A stretch of 44,027 nt of DNA from Endomicrobiales bacterium (GCA_016930715.1 JAFGGC010000038.1:1-44027); one strand, 5' to 3'; positions 24,849-33,378 are shown, counted from the stretch's first letter. The notes: a model not told the origin generated them from the letters alone. Numbers and translations are program-made.

Positions 24849-25938
24849 ATGATTTCAGCATCTTCCTCCAGAAAAACAGAGCGCCCGCGGCGAGCGCGAA
24901 ATCCGGAAGCCACATCACCAGAGCAGGGGAAGCTAACCCTTTTTCCGAAAGATTCAGGGCCGCGACGAGCAGGAAGTAATACAGGAATATAATGACCATG
25001 CTCAGGCCGAAACCTATGGATTTTGAGCCGCGCTCGGTTATTATGCCCAGCGGTATGCCGATCAGCCCGAAAACAAAAGGCGCGAGCGCCAGTATCCACC
25101 TCAGCCAGTATTCCGTCTCGAGAAAATTCGTCGACAGGTTCTTTTTCTTGTAGTTCCTTATCTCGCGAAGGAGCTCGGTCGCGGGCATTTCCTTGAGCGA
25201 CTGGCTCACGGGCATCACGTCGCCTTCGAACGGTATGATGAACTGGTAGTAGTCGTAGTTCATATGGACGAGGTTGCCGGGGCGCGAAGGGTTGGGTTTC
25301 TGCCAGTACCCGTTGAAGAGGTTGAATATGACCGCGTTTTTCGTGACCGAAACCACGGAGCTGGACGCGCTTATCCTCCAGTACGGGTCGTCGCCGCCCT
25401 GCGAGAACTTGTATATGTTGACGCCCTGAAGCGAGTTGGAGTCCCGGTCGAGCTTGTTGACGTAAAGGCGGTATTCGCCGATGTTGGAAATGGCTTTTTC
25501 ACCGAACTTGAGCACGGGCCTCTGGCTCAGGACCTCCTGATACAGCTTCCTGAACCTGCCGTGGGTCGTGGGAGAGATGTAATGGTTGAAATAGACGAGG
25601 AACATGCTCAGGACCAGCATCGTGACGAGTATGGGATAGGTCATCGTGAAAAACGTGACGCCGGAGGAGCGAAGAGCCGTCACTTCGTTGTCTTCCGAAA
25701 GCCGGCCGTAGGCGAGCAGTATCCCGAGTAGCGTGGCCATCGGGATCGTGAGGGAAAATATGTTAGGGAGTATCAGAACGAAGAGCTTCGTTATCGTCAG
25801 TATGTGCACGCCCTTGCTCAAGAACAGGTCTATCAGCTGGAATATCTGGTCAAGGAGCAGTATTATGGAAAAAACCGCGAGCCCGAATATGAAGGTCTCC
25901 GCGAATTCCCTCAAGATATACCTGTGTATGGTTTTCAT
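24847..25938 (-). CDS. lptF: LptF-type permease of the LPS transport ABC system
   Basis: 363 residues. MKTIHRYILREFAETFIFGL begins the protein as in LptF/LptG. Membrane helices lie at about 12-35, 50-75 and 98-118, and the cytoplasmic coupling segment SEDNEVTALRSSGV precedes the third. The periplasmic domain spans about 130-265, followed by LEYWLRW-type entry into three C-terminal helices with LIGIPLGIITERGSKSIGFG. It is expected to form the LptB2FG transporter with the next gene. lptB is not in the window. It is transcribed divergently from the SprA-like gene, from which it is separated by a repeat-rich spacer. Confidence 0.85.
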   Translation of the reverse strand: MKTIHRYILREFAETFIFGLAVFSIILLLDQIFQLIDLFLSKGVHILTITKLFVLILPNIFSLTIPMATLLGILLAYGRLSEDNEVTALRSSGVTFFTMTYPILVTMLVLSMFLVYFNHYISPTTHGRFRKLYQEVLSQRPVLKFGEKAISNIGEYRLYVNKLDRDSNSLQGVNIYKFSQGGDDPYWRISASSSVVSVTKNAVIFNLFNGYWQKPNPSRPGNLVHMNYDYYQFIIPFEGDVMPVSQSLKEMPATELLREIRNYKKKNLSTNFLETEYWLRWILALAPFVFGLIGIPLGIITERGSKSIGFGLSMVIIFLYYFLLVAALNLSEKGLASPALVMWLPDFALAAGALFFWRKMLKS

Positions 25939-25950
25939 TAGAACCTTTTT

Positions 25951-25985
25951 GATTGCACTGATTTTACAATAGATTGCACGGATTA
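25951..25985 (+). repeat. Intergenic repeat fragment, GATTGCACTGATT variant
   Basis: GATTGCACTGATTTTACAAT and GATTGCACGGATT are two direct half-sites of the GATTACACAGATT family, without the mirrored right half. It lies just upstream of lptF on that gene's leader side. Confidence 0.5.
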
Positions 25986-26039
25986 AACCGGTTCGAAATA
26001 ACCTTAAAGCGCGCTATCTTATGATTTGTAGAGCACTTG

Positions 26040-26135
26040 TTTGAACCGCCGCTTGCCCGCCGCCTGCCCACCCAAGAGGTGGAATGAGGCAGGCCACTAA
26101 AAAGACTTGCTTGAGAGCCTTTTTAATACGCCCAT
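26040..26135 (+). repeat. REP-like hairpin in the lptF/sprA divergent spacer
   Basis: GCCTGCC (26062-26068) pairs with GGCAGGC (26088-26094), with an inner CCACC/GGTGG stem and an AAGA-type loop. The flanks (ACTTGTTTGAACC, GACTTGCTTGAGAG, AGCCTTTTTAATACG) look repeat-derived. Nothing coding was seen in the remainder of the 256-base spacer. Confidence 0.45.
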
Positions 26136-26172
26136 TATACAAAAATATGTAGTAAATATAAACAAAAAAAAG

Positions 26173-26178
26173 TATAAT
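26173..26178 (+). promoter_or_regulatory. Minus-10 element of the SprA-like gene
   Basis: A consensus TATAAT lies 65 bases before the likely start at 26243; no good -35 is seen at the right distance. On the opposite strand a TATAAT (complement of 26134-26139) faces lptF. The two divergent units may therefore start back to back. Confidence 0.35.
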
Positions 26179-26208
26179 GAGTGTTGAAAAATGAATGAAT
26201 TCACGCTA

Positions 26209-26252
26209 TATTATTCATATGGTTCCCAAGACGCAGAATTGTATGAATAATA
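26209..26252 (+). promoter_or_regulatory. Leader hairpin overlapping the likely sprA-like start codon
   Basis: TATTATTCATA (26209-26219) and TATGAATAATA (26242-26252) are an exact 11-bp inverted repeat with a 22-base loop. The ATG at 26243 lies in the right arm. No clear Shine-Dalgarno precedes any of the three in-frame ATGs (26195, 26219, 26243), so the hairpin could control start access. Confidence 0.4.
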
Positions 26253-29200
26253 AGCAGAGAATCGCGTTTTCAGCCGTTCTCCTTTGCGGCATTGTCCTTG
26301 CTGCCGGAAATGCCGCAAGCCAGGAGATGCTGTCCTCAAGCAAGAGTTTTTCCGTCCTCGGAGCCGAAAAGGAATCGATATTCTCCCAGATACCTTCCTC
26401 CTACACCGCAACGCCTTCGCAATTCGACGTCCTGGTAACGAGCGCCGCTCAGGATAGCAATGCGCCCGACAGCTTTTCGGCGGGTGTCTCGACGGGTACT
26501 GCCGTTCAGGAGGGGCCCGCGGCCGTTCCTCCGTTCGAGCAGGCGGCCAGTTCTCCAGCCGCGCGGTCGCCGTCGGATGTCCCCGCGGCCACGCCGCAGC
26601 TTGAGGCGGGCAGTGAATACCTGGACTTCGTGAGGGAAAAACGCTTCATATACTATTCGAAGGACAGGTGGATAAGGATGCGCAAGGTAGCCGAAGGCGA
26701 GATGTCGCCTTATGAGACGCGCGTCAGCACCGTCGCCAGGCCCGCGCCACCTCCGCTTCCGCCGGGGCTCGCGGTGGAGCTTCCGTACGAGTCGCAGCTT
26801 TCCATATCGGGAAGAAAGCTCATCGGCGTCAGCTTCAAGGTGACGAAATACGACGACGAGTTCGACAAGCAGGGCGTGAGGAAGAAAACCGATTCCGCCG
26901 TCTTTGACATGCAGCAGGAACTGCAGGTGAGGATTAAGGGCAAGGTTGGGAGGAAGATAACCGTCAACGTGGATTTTGACGACACCCGCGAGGACAAGAG
27001 GGACATATCAGTCGTTTACAAGGGCGACCCCGACGAGGTGGTGCAGGAAGCTGCGTTCGGCGACGTTACGATGACGCTTCCCCAGACCGAATTCGTCGGC
27101 TACTCAAAACAGCTGTTCGGCGTCAAGGTGGAAACGAAATACAAGGGTATGCGGTCCTGGGGTTTCTTTTCGAGGACCAAGGGTTTCTCGGAAGTCAAGC
27201 GCTTTTCGGGCAACACCGCGCTCGAGCGGCGGCTCATAATGGATACAGCTTACATAACGTACAAGTATTACAGTCTCAAGTTCAACAACGATGCGGTGAT
27301 AAACGGCACCGTGCGGGTCTACCGCGACGACAGGAACCAGACCAACAACAACATAAACACCTCGTCCAACACCATAGTCGAAACCCTGACCACGCCGACC
27401 ACTTATTTCACCGGCTTTTTTGACCTCCTCGTGCCCGGGCAGGACTATAGCGTCGACTACGACAAGGGCGTCATCGCCTTCAGGAACCGCCTGAACCCCA
27501 GCTACGTCGTCGCAATAGATTACCAGCGCCAGGACGGGACCTGGCTGAGGGACACCGGCACCAGGCAGTGCCCGAAGATAATAAAGGACGAGTACAACAA
27601 CAACGCTATCACCAGGGAGCTTAAAACCTTCTACAACCTCGGCAACGTCAAGATAATCCGCGACAACGGCAGGGGGAACTTCATACTCAAGGTCATCGAC
27701 CTCAACAACAACGATCCGTCCGAAATAAATCCCGGCGGCAAACCCGTGCCGACTTACCCGGAGAACATGACCGTGGATTTCGAAGCGGGCATATTCAATT
27801 TCGAGCCGCTGACCGGTAAACCGCTCGGCGACGACCTCTACACCCGCAACGTTCACTCTTACAACATACTCACGGAATACAACTACCGGCTGAAAGGCGG
27901 CCTGCCCCTCGGCAGGACGGGCATCGTGCCGCAGTCGGAGAGGGTCGTGGTGGACGGGAAACTGCTCAAGGCCAACGAGGACTACTTCATCGACTACGAC
28001 ATCGGAAGGATCACGTTTTTCGACGAGGACAGCATAACCGAGAACAGCGTCATTGAGGTTTCCTACGACTATTCGCCGTTCGGCCAGGTGGGCGGATCCA
28101 CCCTCGTGGGATTGAGGTCGCAGCTGTCGCTGACGAACAATATATTCATAGGTTCGAGCTTCATATACGAGTTCGCGGCGCGCACGCAGACGGTGCCCGA
28201 CATAAGGACGACGCCGACGAGCCTGATGGTGTGGGAGGCCGACGCCACCGTGCAGGACGTGAACATACCGGGAACCCCGCTTCTTTTCACCGTTAGCGGT
28301 GAATACGCCCAGAGCGAGAGGAACCCCAACATCACGAGCGGAGGCAAGGCGGTGGTCGAGTCGATGGAGGGCATCAAACAGGAGGATTCCGCTTCCATTC
28401 ATTACGAGTCGTGGAAGCCGGCCGCGAACCCTTCGGGCCAGAAATTCTACCTGGCCGACCTCTACTGGAAGAACGAGGAAGTCTCGAGCAAGGACATCAA
28501 CCCGAGCCTCAAGCTCGAGACCGACGAGAAACAGCAGGTGCTGTCCATTGCCTACGACCTCGCCCGCTCGAATGAGCTTTCCCTCGTTCAGACGCTCTCT
28601 AATTCCGGGATAGACTATTCGAAGAAATTATACCTTGAGATGTGGATTTACGGAGACAACCGAGGCGAGGAACTGCTCGTTTCGTACGGAACGTTCAACG
28701 AGAACACGGACGGCACGAACGTTACGGGCGTTCCCAAGACCGAAGACACCAACAACGACGGGACGCTGAATGAAGGCGAGGACATCGGCTGGCAGTTCAC
28801 CAATCCCGACGGCACAACCTCGCGGCTCGGCGGGGAAAACTCGCGGATAGACAGCCAGGACCTCGACGCCAACGGCATACTGAACAGCTTTGACATCATA
28901 GCCCCGGGCTGTCCGTTCGGCCCCGCGACCAGCAACGGCGCCTCCGACATCGACGGCGTGTTCCACAACTGCATAGACTGGACCGGCTGGAAGTATTTCA
29001 GGATACCGGTGAGCGTAACCCAGCCGGACGAATGGAGCGCCATAAAACAGGTAAGGATAACGATAAAAGGCGCGGCGTCCCAGAAGGGCGTCATACAGAT
29101 AGCGAACGTCTCGCTTGTCAATAACAGGTGGGAAAACTCAGGGACGCTCCTTGCCGGAAGCACGATATCGATCTCCGCGATCAGCAACGAGACGGACGCC

Positions 29201-31747
29201 GATTACGCGAGGAACTCGCTGGTGAGCAATCCGGAGTACCAGGACTTCTACGAGATACAGTCGGACGAGAACCTAGACGAAAGAAAGGAACAGGCCCTCC
29301 AGCTCAAATACGAGGTGGCGAATTCGACCGGCGACGCTCTCGCGGCGAAACTGCAGTTTGGAAGGGCCTACGACCTGTCCAAGTACAGGCAGTTCCGTTT
29401 CTTCTTGTACGCCAAGAACGCCTCGGCCGGCGACACGTTCTTCATCCAGGCGGGCAACGACGCGAATTATTTCGAGTATTCCTTCAAGATAGACCGGACG
29501 GAGGGGTGGCAGGTGGTGACGATATACCAGTACGACCTGCACAAGCACGACAAGAAACCCGACCTGAAGCCCGAGATATGGGCGGTGGACGAGGACGGGT
29601 CCCTCACGAAGGGCAACGTGGCCGCCAGCATCGTCGGACAGCCGTCGCTTCTGAACGTCAGCCAGCTCAAAGTGGGCGTCAGGACCGACTCGGCCAAAAC
29701 CGGAGAGGTCTGGATCAACGAGATCCACGTCCAGGACACATATGTCAAGGTCGGAAACGCTTGGAGGGGTAACATCGACCTAAAACTGCCGGGATGGAGC
29801 GACGTGGGCGTGCGCCGCAAGGAGATAGACCCCAATTTCGAGACATTCACGCCGGGTTCGGAGAACAACAGGGACTACCTCGAGGATTCGGCGTACTGGA
29901 ATTTCAACAGGCTTTCCTTCATGCCGTTCGGAACGGAGCTCCGGCGCACGCGCACCATCACGCAGTCAGTCATAAACCTGCAGAACAACCTCATCTCCAT
30001 TCAGGAGGAAGGAAGGGTGCTCAACTACACTGGCCTCGGCCAGACGTCCCTGCGGCTCCACAGGTACCTGCCGGTGTTCAGCGGCCAGTACAACCGTTCG
30101 ATAACCGACACGCACCAGATACAGCGGCTCGAGGACCGGGAAACGCTTTCCGGGACGATGGATTACCAGAACCCGGTGCGCTTCGCGCTCTTCCCGACGA
30201 ATTTCGGAGGCAACTACAGCGTGACCAACTCCTTCTACAGGATATATCCTTCAACGGCCAACGAAATATTCGACAGGGACAATTTCCTGGACGTCGAAAC
30301 ATTCAGGAGGTACATCGATTACGGCGCCGAGCACGGCTACAGGACGCTCGAAGTTTCGGAGACTTTCGGCGCCAGGACCCCGTTCGTCTTCTGGCACGGG
30401 TTCACGTTCAACCCGACGTACAACCTGACGACGGTCAAGGAAACGAACAAGGACCTGCCGAAGGAGAAAGAGGAATACCCCAAATCGATGAGCCAGGACG
30501 TGGGCGCTTCGTCGTCGCTTCTGATATTCAGGTGGCTGCAGCCGAATTTTTCGTACAACATAAACGGCAAGGAGAACTACAATCTGGTCTACGACACCAA
30601 AGCCGCCGAGCCGACGTATCCTTCCGAGACGAAATACATAGAGAGGTCGAGCAACGGCGAGGTGAGCTGGAACTTCCAGGTCAAGGACATGTTCAACTAC
30701 AAGTACGTCCAGAGCCTAGGCTTCCAGTCTTCCTTGAGAATACAGGATTCGGATTCCTACGACAGGGTCGACGCTTCGAGCGCCACGGTGATGGGATTCA
30801 GCAACTTGTGGATAAGGGACTCTTTGCTTCTTCCGGAGCCGCTGGCCGGGACCACCGCGCAGTACGTGGTTAAATCGGTCGTGAAAAGGGACGACATCAG
30901 GGTCGCGGGAAGGTACAAGCCGTTCGAGGCCTTCGATATTTACGGAAGGCTTTCGCCGATAAAAACCGTCTCGACCAATTTTACCTACACCAACAACGAG
31001 GAGGACTCGAAACAGCAGGGCACGAGGAAATTCACCCGTACCAGGATATGGCCCGACCTCAACTTCGAGATAGGGCGCATAGAGGAGATGACCTATCTCG
31101 AGCGCTGGGTAAGCGAATCCCAGATGAACCTGAGGCATTCGTTCAAGAAGACCCTCGTCGAGCACTACTCGGAGGACAGGACGATAAACTACGGGGGAGA
31201 CCTGCGGTTTTCGCTTTTCAGGAAGCTGGACATGAATTTCTCGGTGAACCAGTCCAACAGCGACTCCAAGGACCTGGACCAGAACCTTATCACGTCCGAA
31301 GGCGTGTCAAACAGCTGGTCGGGGCAGTCAGGATTCTATCTTGGCAAGTGGCGCTTCACGGTCCGCTACGAAAACGCCAAGTCGTTCACCGAAGACGGCA
31401 CCAAAAAACCCACCGCGGACACGGTCACGGACACCTACACTACCCAGATATATTCGGATATGTCGTTTCCTAGAGGCCTGCCAATACCCTTCACTAAGAA
31501 AACGCTTCCCCTGACCAACAGGCTGATATTCAACTCCAACCTCAAATACGCCACCAAGCAGTCCACCCTGAACATCGAGAGGGACAACACGGTCAACTGG
31601 GGAATGAACACCAGCGCCGAGTACGAGGTCTCGCAGAACTTCAGGCTCTCGGTGGGCGTCGGCTACAACAGGTACGAGTACCCGAAGAACCCTCTCGAGA
31701 ATTACTCCGTGATAGAAGCATCAAGCCGTCTGACGATACAGTTTTAG
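26243..31747 (+). CDS. sprA: SprA-like giant outer-membrane protein (type IX secretion translocon family)
   Basis: 1,834 residues from ATG 26243, chosen because a standard signal peptide begins there (MNNKQRIAFSAVLLCGIVLA); an in-frame ATG at 26195 would add 16. A proline/alanine-rich stretch leads to the SprA-type core: LSISGRKLIGVSFKVTKYDD, VGRKITVNVDFDDTREDKRD, VVYKGDPDEVVQEAAFGDV and EFVGYSKQLFGVKVETKYKG. LVPGQDYSVDYDKGVIAF-type repeats and Ca-binding-like DTNNDGTLNEGED sequences follow, and the protein ends with strand-rich sequence closing in RLTIQF, a terminal aromatic as in outer-membrane barrels. Bacteroidota SprA (about 2,300-2,500 residues) is the type IX translocon; this shorter homologue sits in a genome region with three PorV-like proteins and three FlgD-tailed cargos. 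The role is inferred from family and context. Confidence 0.8.
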   Translation: MNNKQRIAFSAVLLCGIVLAAGNAASQEMLSSSKSFSVLGAEKESIFSQIPSSYTATPSQFDVLVTSAAQDSNAPDSFSAGVSTGTAVQEGPAAVPPFEQAASSPAARSPSDVPAATPQLEAGSEYLDFVREKRFIYYSKDRWIRMRKVAEGEMSPYETRVSTVARPAPPPLPPGLAVELPYESQLSISGRKLIGVSFKVTKYDDEFDKQGVRKKTDSAVFDMQQELQVRIKGKVGRKITVNVDFDDTREDKRDISVVYKGDPDEVVQEAAFGDVTMTLPQTEFVGYSKQLFGVKVETKYKGMRSWGFFSRTKGFSEVKRFSGNTALERRLIMDTAYITYKYYSLKFNNDAVINGTVRVYRDDRNQTNNNINTSSNTIVETLTTPTTYFTGFFDLLVPGQDYSVDYDKGVIAFRNRLNPSYVVAIDYQRQDGTWLRDTGTRQCPKIIKDEYNNNAITRELKTFYNLGNVKIIRDNGRGNFILKVIDLNNNDPSEINPGGKPVPTYPENMTVDFEAGIFNFEPLTGKPLGDDLYTRNVHSYNILTEYNYRLKGGLPLGRTGIVPQSERVVVDGKLLKANEDYFIDYDIGRITFFDEDSITENSVIEVSYDYSPFGQVGGSTLVGLRSQLSLTNNIFIGSSFIYEFAARTQTVPDIRTTPTSLMVWEADATVQDVNIPGTPLLFTVSGEYAQSERNPNITSGGKAVVESMEGIKQEDSASIHYESWKPAANPSGQKFYLADLYWKNEEVSSKDINPSLKLETDEKQQVLSIAYDLARSNELSLVQTLSNSGIDYSKKLYLEMWIYGDNRGEELLVSYGTFNENTDGTNVTGVPKTEDTNNDGTLNEGEDIGWQFTNPDGTTSRLGGENSRIDSQDLDANGILNSFDIIAPGCPFGPATSNGASDIDGVFHNCIDWTGWKYFRIPVSVTQPDEWSAIKQVRITIKGAASQKGVIQIANVSLVNNRWENSGTLLAGSTISISAISNETDADYARNSLVSNPEYQDFYEIQSDENLDERKEQALQLKYEVANSTGDALAAKLQFGRAYDLSKYRQFRFFLYAKNASAGDTFFIQAGNDANYFEYSFKIDRTEGWQVVTIYQYDLHKHDKKPDLKPEIWAVDEDGSLTKGNVAASIVGQPSLLNVSQLKVGVRTDSAKTGEVWINEIHVQDTYVKVGNAWRGNIDLKLPGWSDVGVRRKEIDPNFETFTPGSENNRDYLEDSAYWNFNRLSFMPFGTELRRTRTITQSVINLQNNLISIQEEGRVLNYTGLGQTSLRLHRYLPVFSGQYNRSITDTHQIQRLEDRETLSGTMDYQNPVRFALFPTNFGGNYSVTNSFYRIYPSTANEIFDRDNFLDVETFRRYIDYGAEHGYRTLEVSETFGARTPFVFWHGFTFNPTYNLTTVKETNKDLPKEKEEYPKSMSQDVGASSSLLIFRWLQPNFSYNINGKENYNLVYDTKAAEPTYPSETKYIERSSNGEVSWNFQVKDMFNYKYVQSLGFQSSLRIQDSDSYDRVDASSATVMGFSNLWIRDSLLLPEPLAGTTAQYVVKSVVKRDDIRVAGRYKPFEAFDIYGRLSPIKTVSTNFTYTNNEEDSKQQGTRKFTRTRIWPDLNFEIGRIEEMTYLERWVSESQMNLRHSFKKTLVEHYSEDRTINYGGDLRFSLFRKLDMNFSVNQSNSDSKDLDQNLITSEGVSNSWSGQSGFYLGKWRFTVRYENAKSFTEDGTKKPTADTVTDTYTTQIYSDMSFPRGLPIPFTKKTLPLTNRLIFNSNLKYATKQSTLNIERDNTVNWGMNTSAEYEVSQNFRLSVGVGYNRYEYPKNPLENYSVIEASSRLTIQF

Positions 31748-31790
31748 ACATTCCTGAAAACAGGGATGTCTTGATTGTGAAGATTGAACA

Positions 31791-32525
31791 ATGATTATGC
31801 AGATTAAAAACGCAATATCAGGAATACTAAAGAAACTGTCAAGCGTGTTTTTCCCTTTAACCTGCGCCGCCTGCGGCAGGGACCTGCCCCACGACGACGA
31901 GCTGAGGGTCTGCGCCGAGTGCCGAAAAAGAATTGAATTGATCGATGGCCTGTTCTGTAACAAATGCGGGACGCCGCTTCCGGACGGCGGTGCGCACTGC
32001 TACAGGTGCAGGAAGGAAGAAAAGAAACATTTTGAGAGTATCCGCTCGGCGTGCAGGTACGAGGGCCTGGTGAGGGGGCTTGTCCACAAGTTCAAGTACA
32101 AGGGCAGGGCCTATATCGACGAGTACTTCGGCCGGCTGATGACTGAGGTATTCGAGCGGGAAAAATTGAGCGGCGAGATTGACGCGATAGTGCCCGTGCC
32201 GATGCACCCGCTGAAGAAGTACGTGAGGGGCTACGACCAGTCGGAGCTTCTCGCGGCGAAAATCTCGCGCAAGACCGGGAAACGGGTGTTGAACGCCCTC
32301 AGGAGGAAGAAACGCACGAAACCCCAGTTCGCGCTTAAAAAAAACGAGAGGAACAGGAACGTCGAGGGTTCTTTCGCGTGCGTGGCCCCGGAAGAGGTAA
32401 GCAGGAAAGGGATACTCCTCGTGGATGACGTCGTCACGACCGGCGCCACCATAGAGGAATGCGCGAAAACTCTCAAGAAATCAGGCGCCGGGAAGGTTTA
32501 CGCGCTGACACTTGCCAGGGACTGA
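31791..32525 (+). CDS. comF: ComF-family phosphoribosyltransferase-like protein
   Basis: 244 residues. The N-terminal zinc-finger region has four CxxC pairs (C25/C28, C41/C44, C56/C59, C70/C73), followed by YEGLVRGLVHKFKYKGRAY, IVPVPMHPLKKYVRGYDQSE and the PRPP-binding loop GILLVDDVVTTGAT (about 208-221). This is the full ComF/GntX layout. ComF supports DNA uptake in naturally competent bacteria; its biochemical activity is not settled. It lies 43 bases after the SprA-like gene, followed by a repeat spacer. Confidence 0.9.
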   Translation: MIMQIKNAISGILKKLSSVFFPLTCAACGRDLPHDDELRVCAECRKRIELIDGLFCNKCGTPLPDGGAHCYRCRKEEKKHFESIRSACRYEGLVRGLVHKFKYKGRAYIDEYFGRLMTEVFEREKLSGEIDAIVPVPMHPLKKYVRGYDQSELLAAKISRKTGKRVLNALRRKKRTKPQFALKKNERNRNVEGSFACVAPEEVSRKGILLVDDVVTTGATIEECAKTLKKSGAGKVYALTLARD

Positions 32526-32533
32526 CCTTAAAT

Positions 32534-32628
32534 CAAGAAAGGTACAAGGTGCCAGGTGCCGGGTAACAGTTAAAATCCGGAGTTTTTGGCCTTAACTTGT
32601 ACCTTTTACCTTGTGTCCTGTAACTGCA
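32534..32628 (+). repeat. Intergenic inverted-repeat element, GGTACAAGGTGCC family
   Basis: AAGGTACAAGGTGCCAGGTG and GGGTAACAGTTAA mirror TTAACTTGTACC, TTTTACCTTGTG and CCTGTAAC. It is the same class as the elements at 6141 and 23573, with an ACAAGGTGCC core. It separates comF from the zapA unit. Confidence 0.6.
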
Positions 32629-32640
32629 GTTGGCGAAGTA

Positions 32641-32667
32641 TTGACACGCATTGAAAATTGTTATAAA
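32641..32667 (+). promoter_or_regulatory. Strong promoter of the coiled-coil/zapA unit
   Basis: TTGACA (32641-32646), a 15-bp spacer and an extended -10 TGTTATAAA (TATAAA 32662-32667). Transcription should begin near 32674, only one or two bases before the ATG at 32676, which also lacks a Shine-Dalgarno, so a leaderless mRNA is likely. Confidence 0.6.
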
Positions 32668-32675
32668 ATTTAGCC

Positions 32676-32921
32676 ATGAACAGGATAGAAATGCTTGAAA
32701 AAAGGGTCCATCAGGCGGCTGAACAGCTCGCGGGCCTGAGGCAGGAAAAAAATAAACTATTGTCTGAACTAAAATTCCTGGAGGATGAAAGCAAAAAGAA
32801 CCATCAGGTAGTGCAAAAATACGACGTCTGGAAACAGGAGAAGAAGGCGATTGCGGTACGAGTCGAAAAACTATTGAAAAGGATAACGGTTTTGGAAGCA
32901 AATGAACAGGGTAACGGTTAA
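32676..32921 (+). CDS. Small coiled-coil protein co-transcribed with zapA
   Basis: 81 residues, entirely helical and charged (LEKRVHQAAEQLAGLRQEKN, LLSELKFLEDESKKNHQVV), typical of a short coiled coil. The position directly upstream of zapA, with a 20-base overlap, suggests a cell-division role such as ZapB-like bridging of ZapA/FtsZ. This is inference from context, as the sequence is too low in complexity to assign a family. It probably starts from a leaderless transcript. Confidence 0.6.
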   Translation: MNRIEMLEKRVHQAAEQLAGLRQEKNKLLSELKFLEDESKKNHQVVQKYDVWKQEKKAIAVRVEKLLKRITVLEANEQGNG

Positions 32922-33186
32922 TATCCTTGGACGCACATACGACGTGCAGGCAGCGCCCGGCGATGAGCTGTTGATTTACTCATTGGCGGAATACGTGGAA
33001 CAGAAACTGAACGAAGTACAGAGGGACACCGGCATCGTAGACACGCAAAAACTGGCGATAATGGCCGCATTGAATATCGCTGACGAATATTTTCGCTTAA
33101 AAAATTCGCGCGAAAACATCACGATTAACGTGGATAAAAAGGCAGAAGAAATGATAAAGGTTCTCGAAAGGGCCCTCACTGCCTGA
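32902..33186 (+). CDS. zapA: Cell division protein ZapA
   Basis: 94 residues matching the ZapA family throughout. The N-terminal VTVNILGRTYDVQAAPGDELLIYSLAEYVEQKLNEV is the globular dimerisation part; the C-terminal helix holds QKLAIMAALNIADEYFRLKN. ZapA binds and cross-links FtsZ protofilaments at mid-cell. Start ATG 32902 lies inside the preceding coiled-coil gene. The 6S RNA follows downstream, the same neighbourhood as in Proteobacteria (zapA-ssrS-ygfA). Confidence 0.85.
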   Translation: MNRVTVNILGRTYDVQAAPGDELLIYSLAEYVEQKLNEVQRDTGIVDTQKLAIMAALNIADEYFRLKNSRENITINVDKKAEEMIKVLERALTA

Positions 33187-33198
33187 CGCTCTTTGTTG

Positions 33199-33221
33199 TC
33201 CGCCTATGGCGGAACTTTTAT
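33199..33221 (+). terminator. Possible weak terminator after zapA
   Basis: TCCGCC (33199-33204), loop TAT, GGCGGA (33208-33213), then ACTTTTAT. A short perfect hairpin with an interrupted T-run just before the 6S RNA; it could end the zapA mRNA. Confidence 0.35.
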
Positions 33222-33378
33222 CCCTGCGATGTTGGTGATTGGTTGTCTGATTTAAGCCGACAAGTTCCTGAAAGGGAGCCCACGAAGGTCTTGAAGCCCA
33301 CGGGCTTGAAGCTTCGAGCACCCACTTAAATTTTGGGACTTAAATCGACGACCACACGGCATTGCGGGGATTTTTTTT
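33222..33378 (+). ncRNA. ssrS: 6S RNA
   Basis: CCCTGCGATG (33222-33231) pairs over all ten positions, with G-U pairs, with CATTGCGGGG (33360-33369), followed by eight Ts (33371-33378). Inside, GGTTGTC-T-GATTTAA pairs with TTAAATC-GAC-GACC, and the apex holds CGAAG...CTTCG and AAGCC...GGCTT stems. The result is one long irregular rod with interior bubbles. The ends GATGTT and CGGCAT match the ends of E. coli 6S (GAGAUGUUCG ... GGCAUCUC). Location right after zapA and near a 5-formyl-THF cyclo-ligase gene is the classic ssrS context. 6S RNA mimics an open promoter and sequesters RNA polymerase. A product RNA would be expected from the central bubble. Confidence 0.8.

Noticed and set aside
27104-28402. 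432-codon minus-strand ORF
   Set aside because: Lies wholly inside the SprA-like gene; Val/Arg/Gly-rich composition is the antisense shadow of a GC-rich coding strand.
29794-30873. 359-codon plus-strand ORF in another frame
   Set aside because: Inside the SprA-like gene; Arg/Pro/Gln-rich translation without domains.
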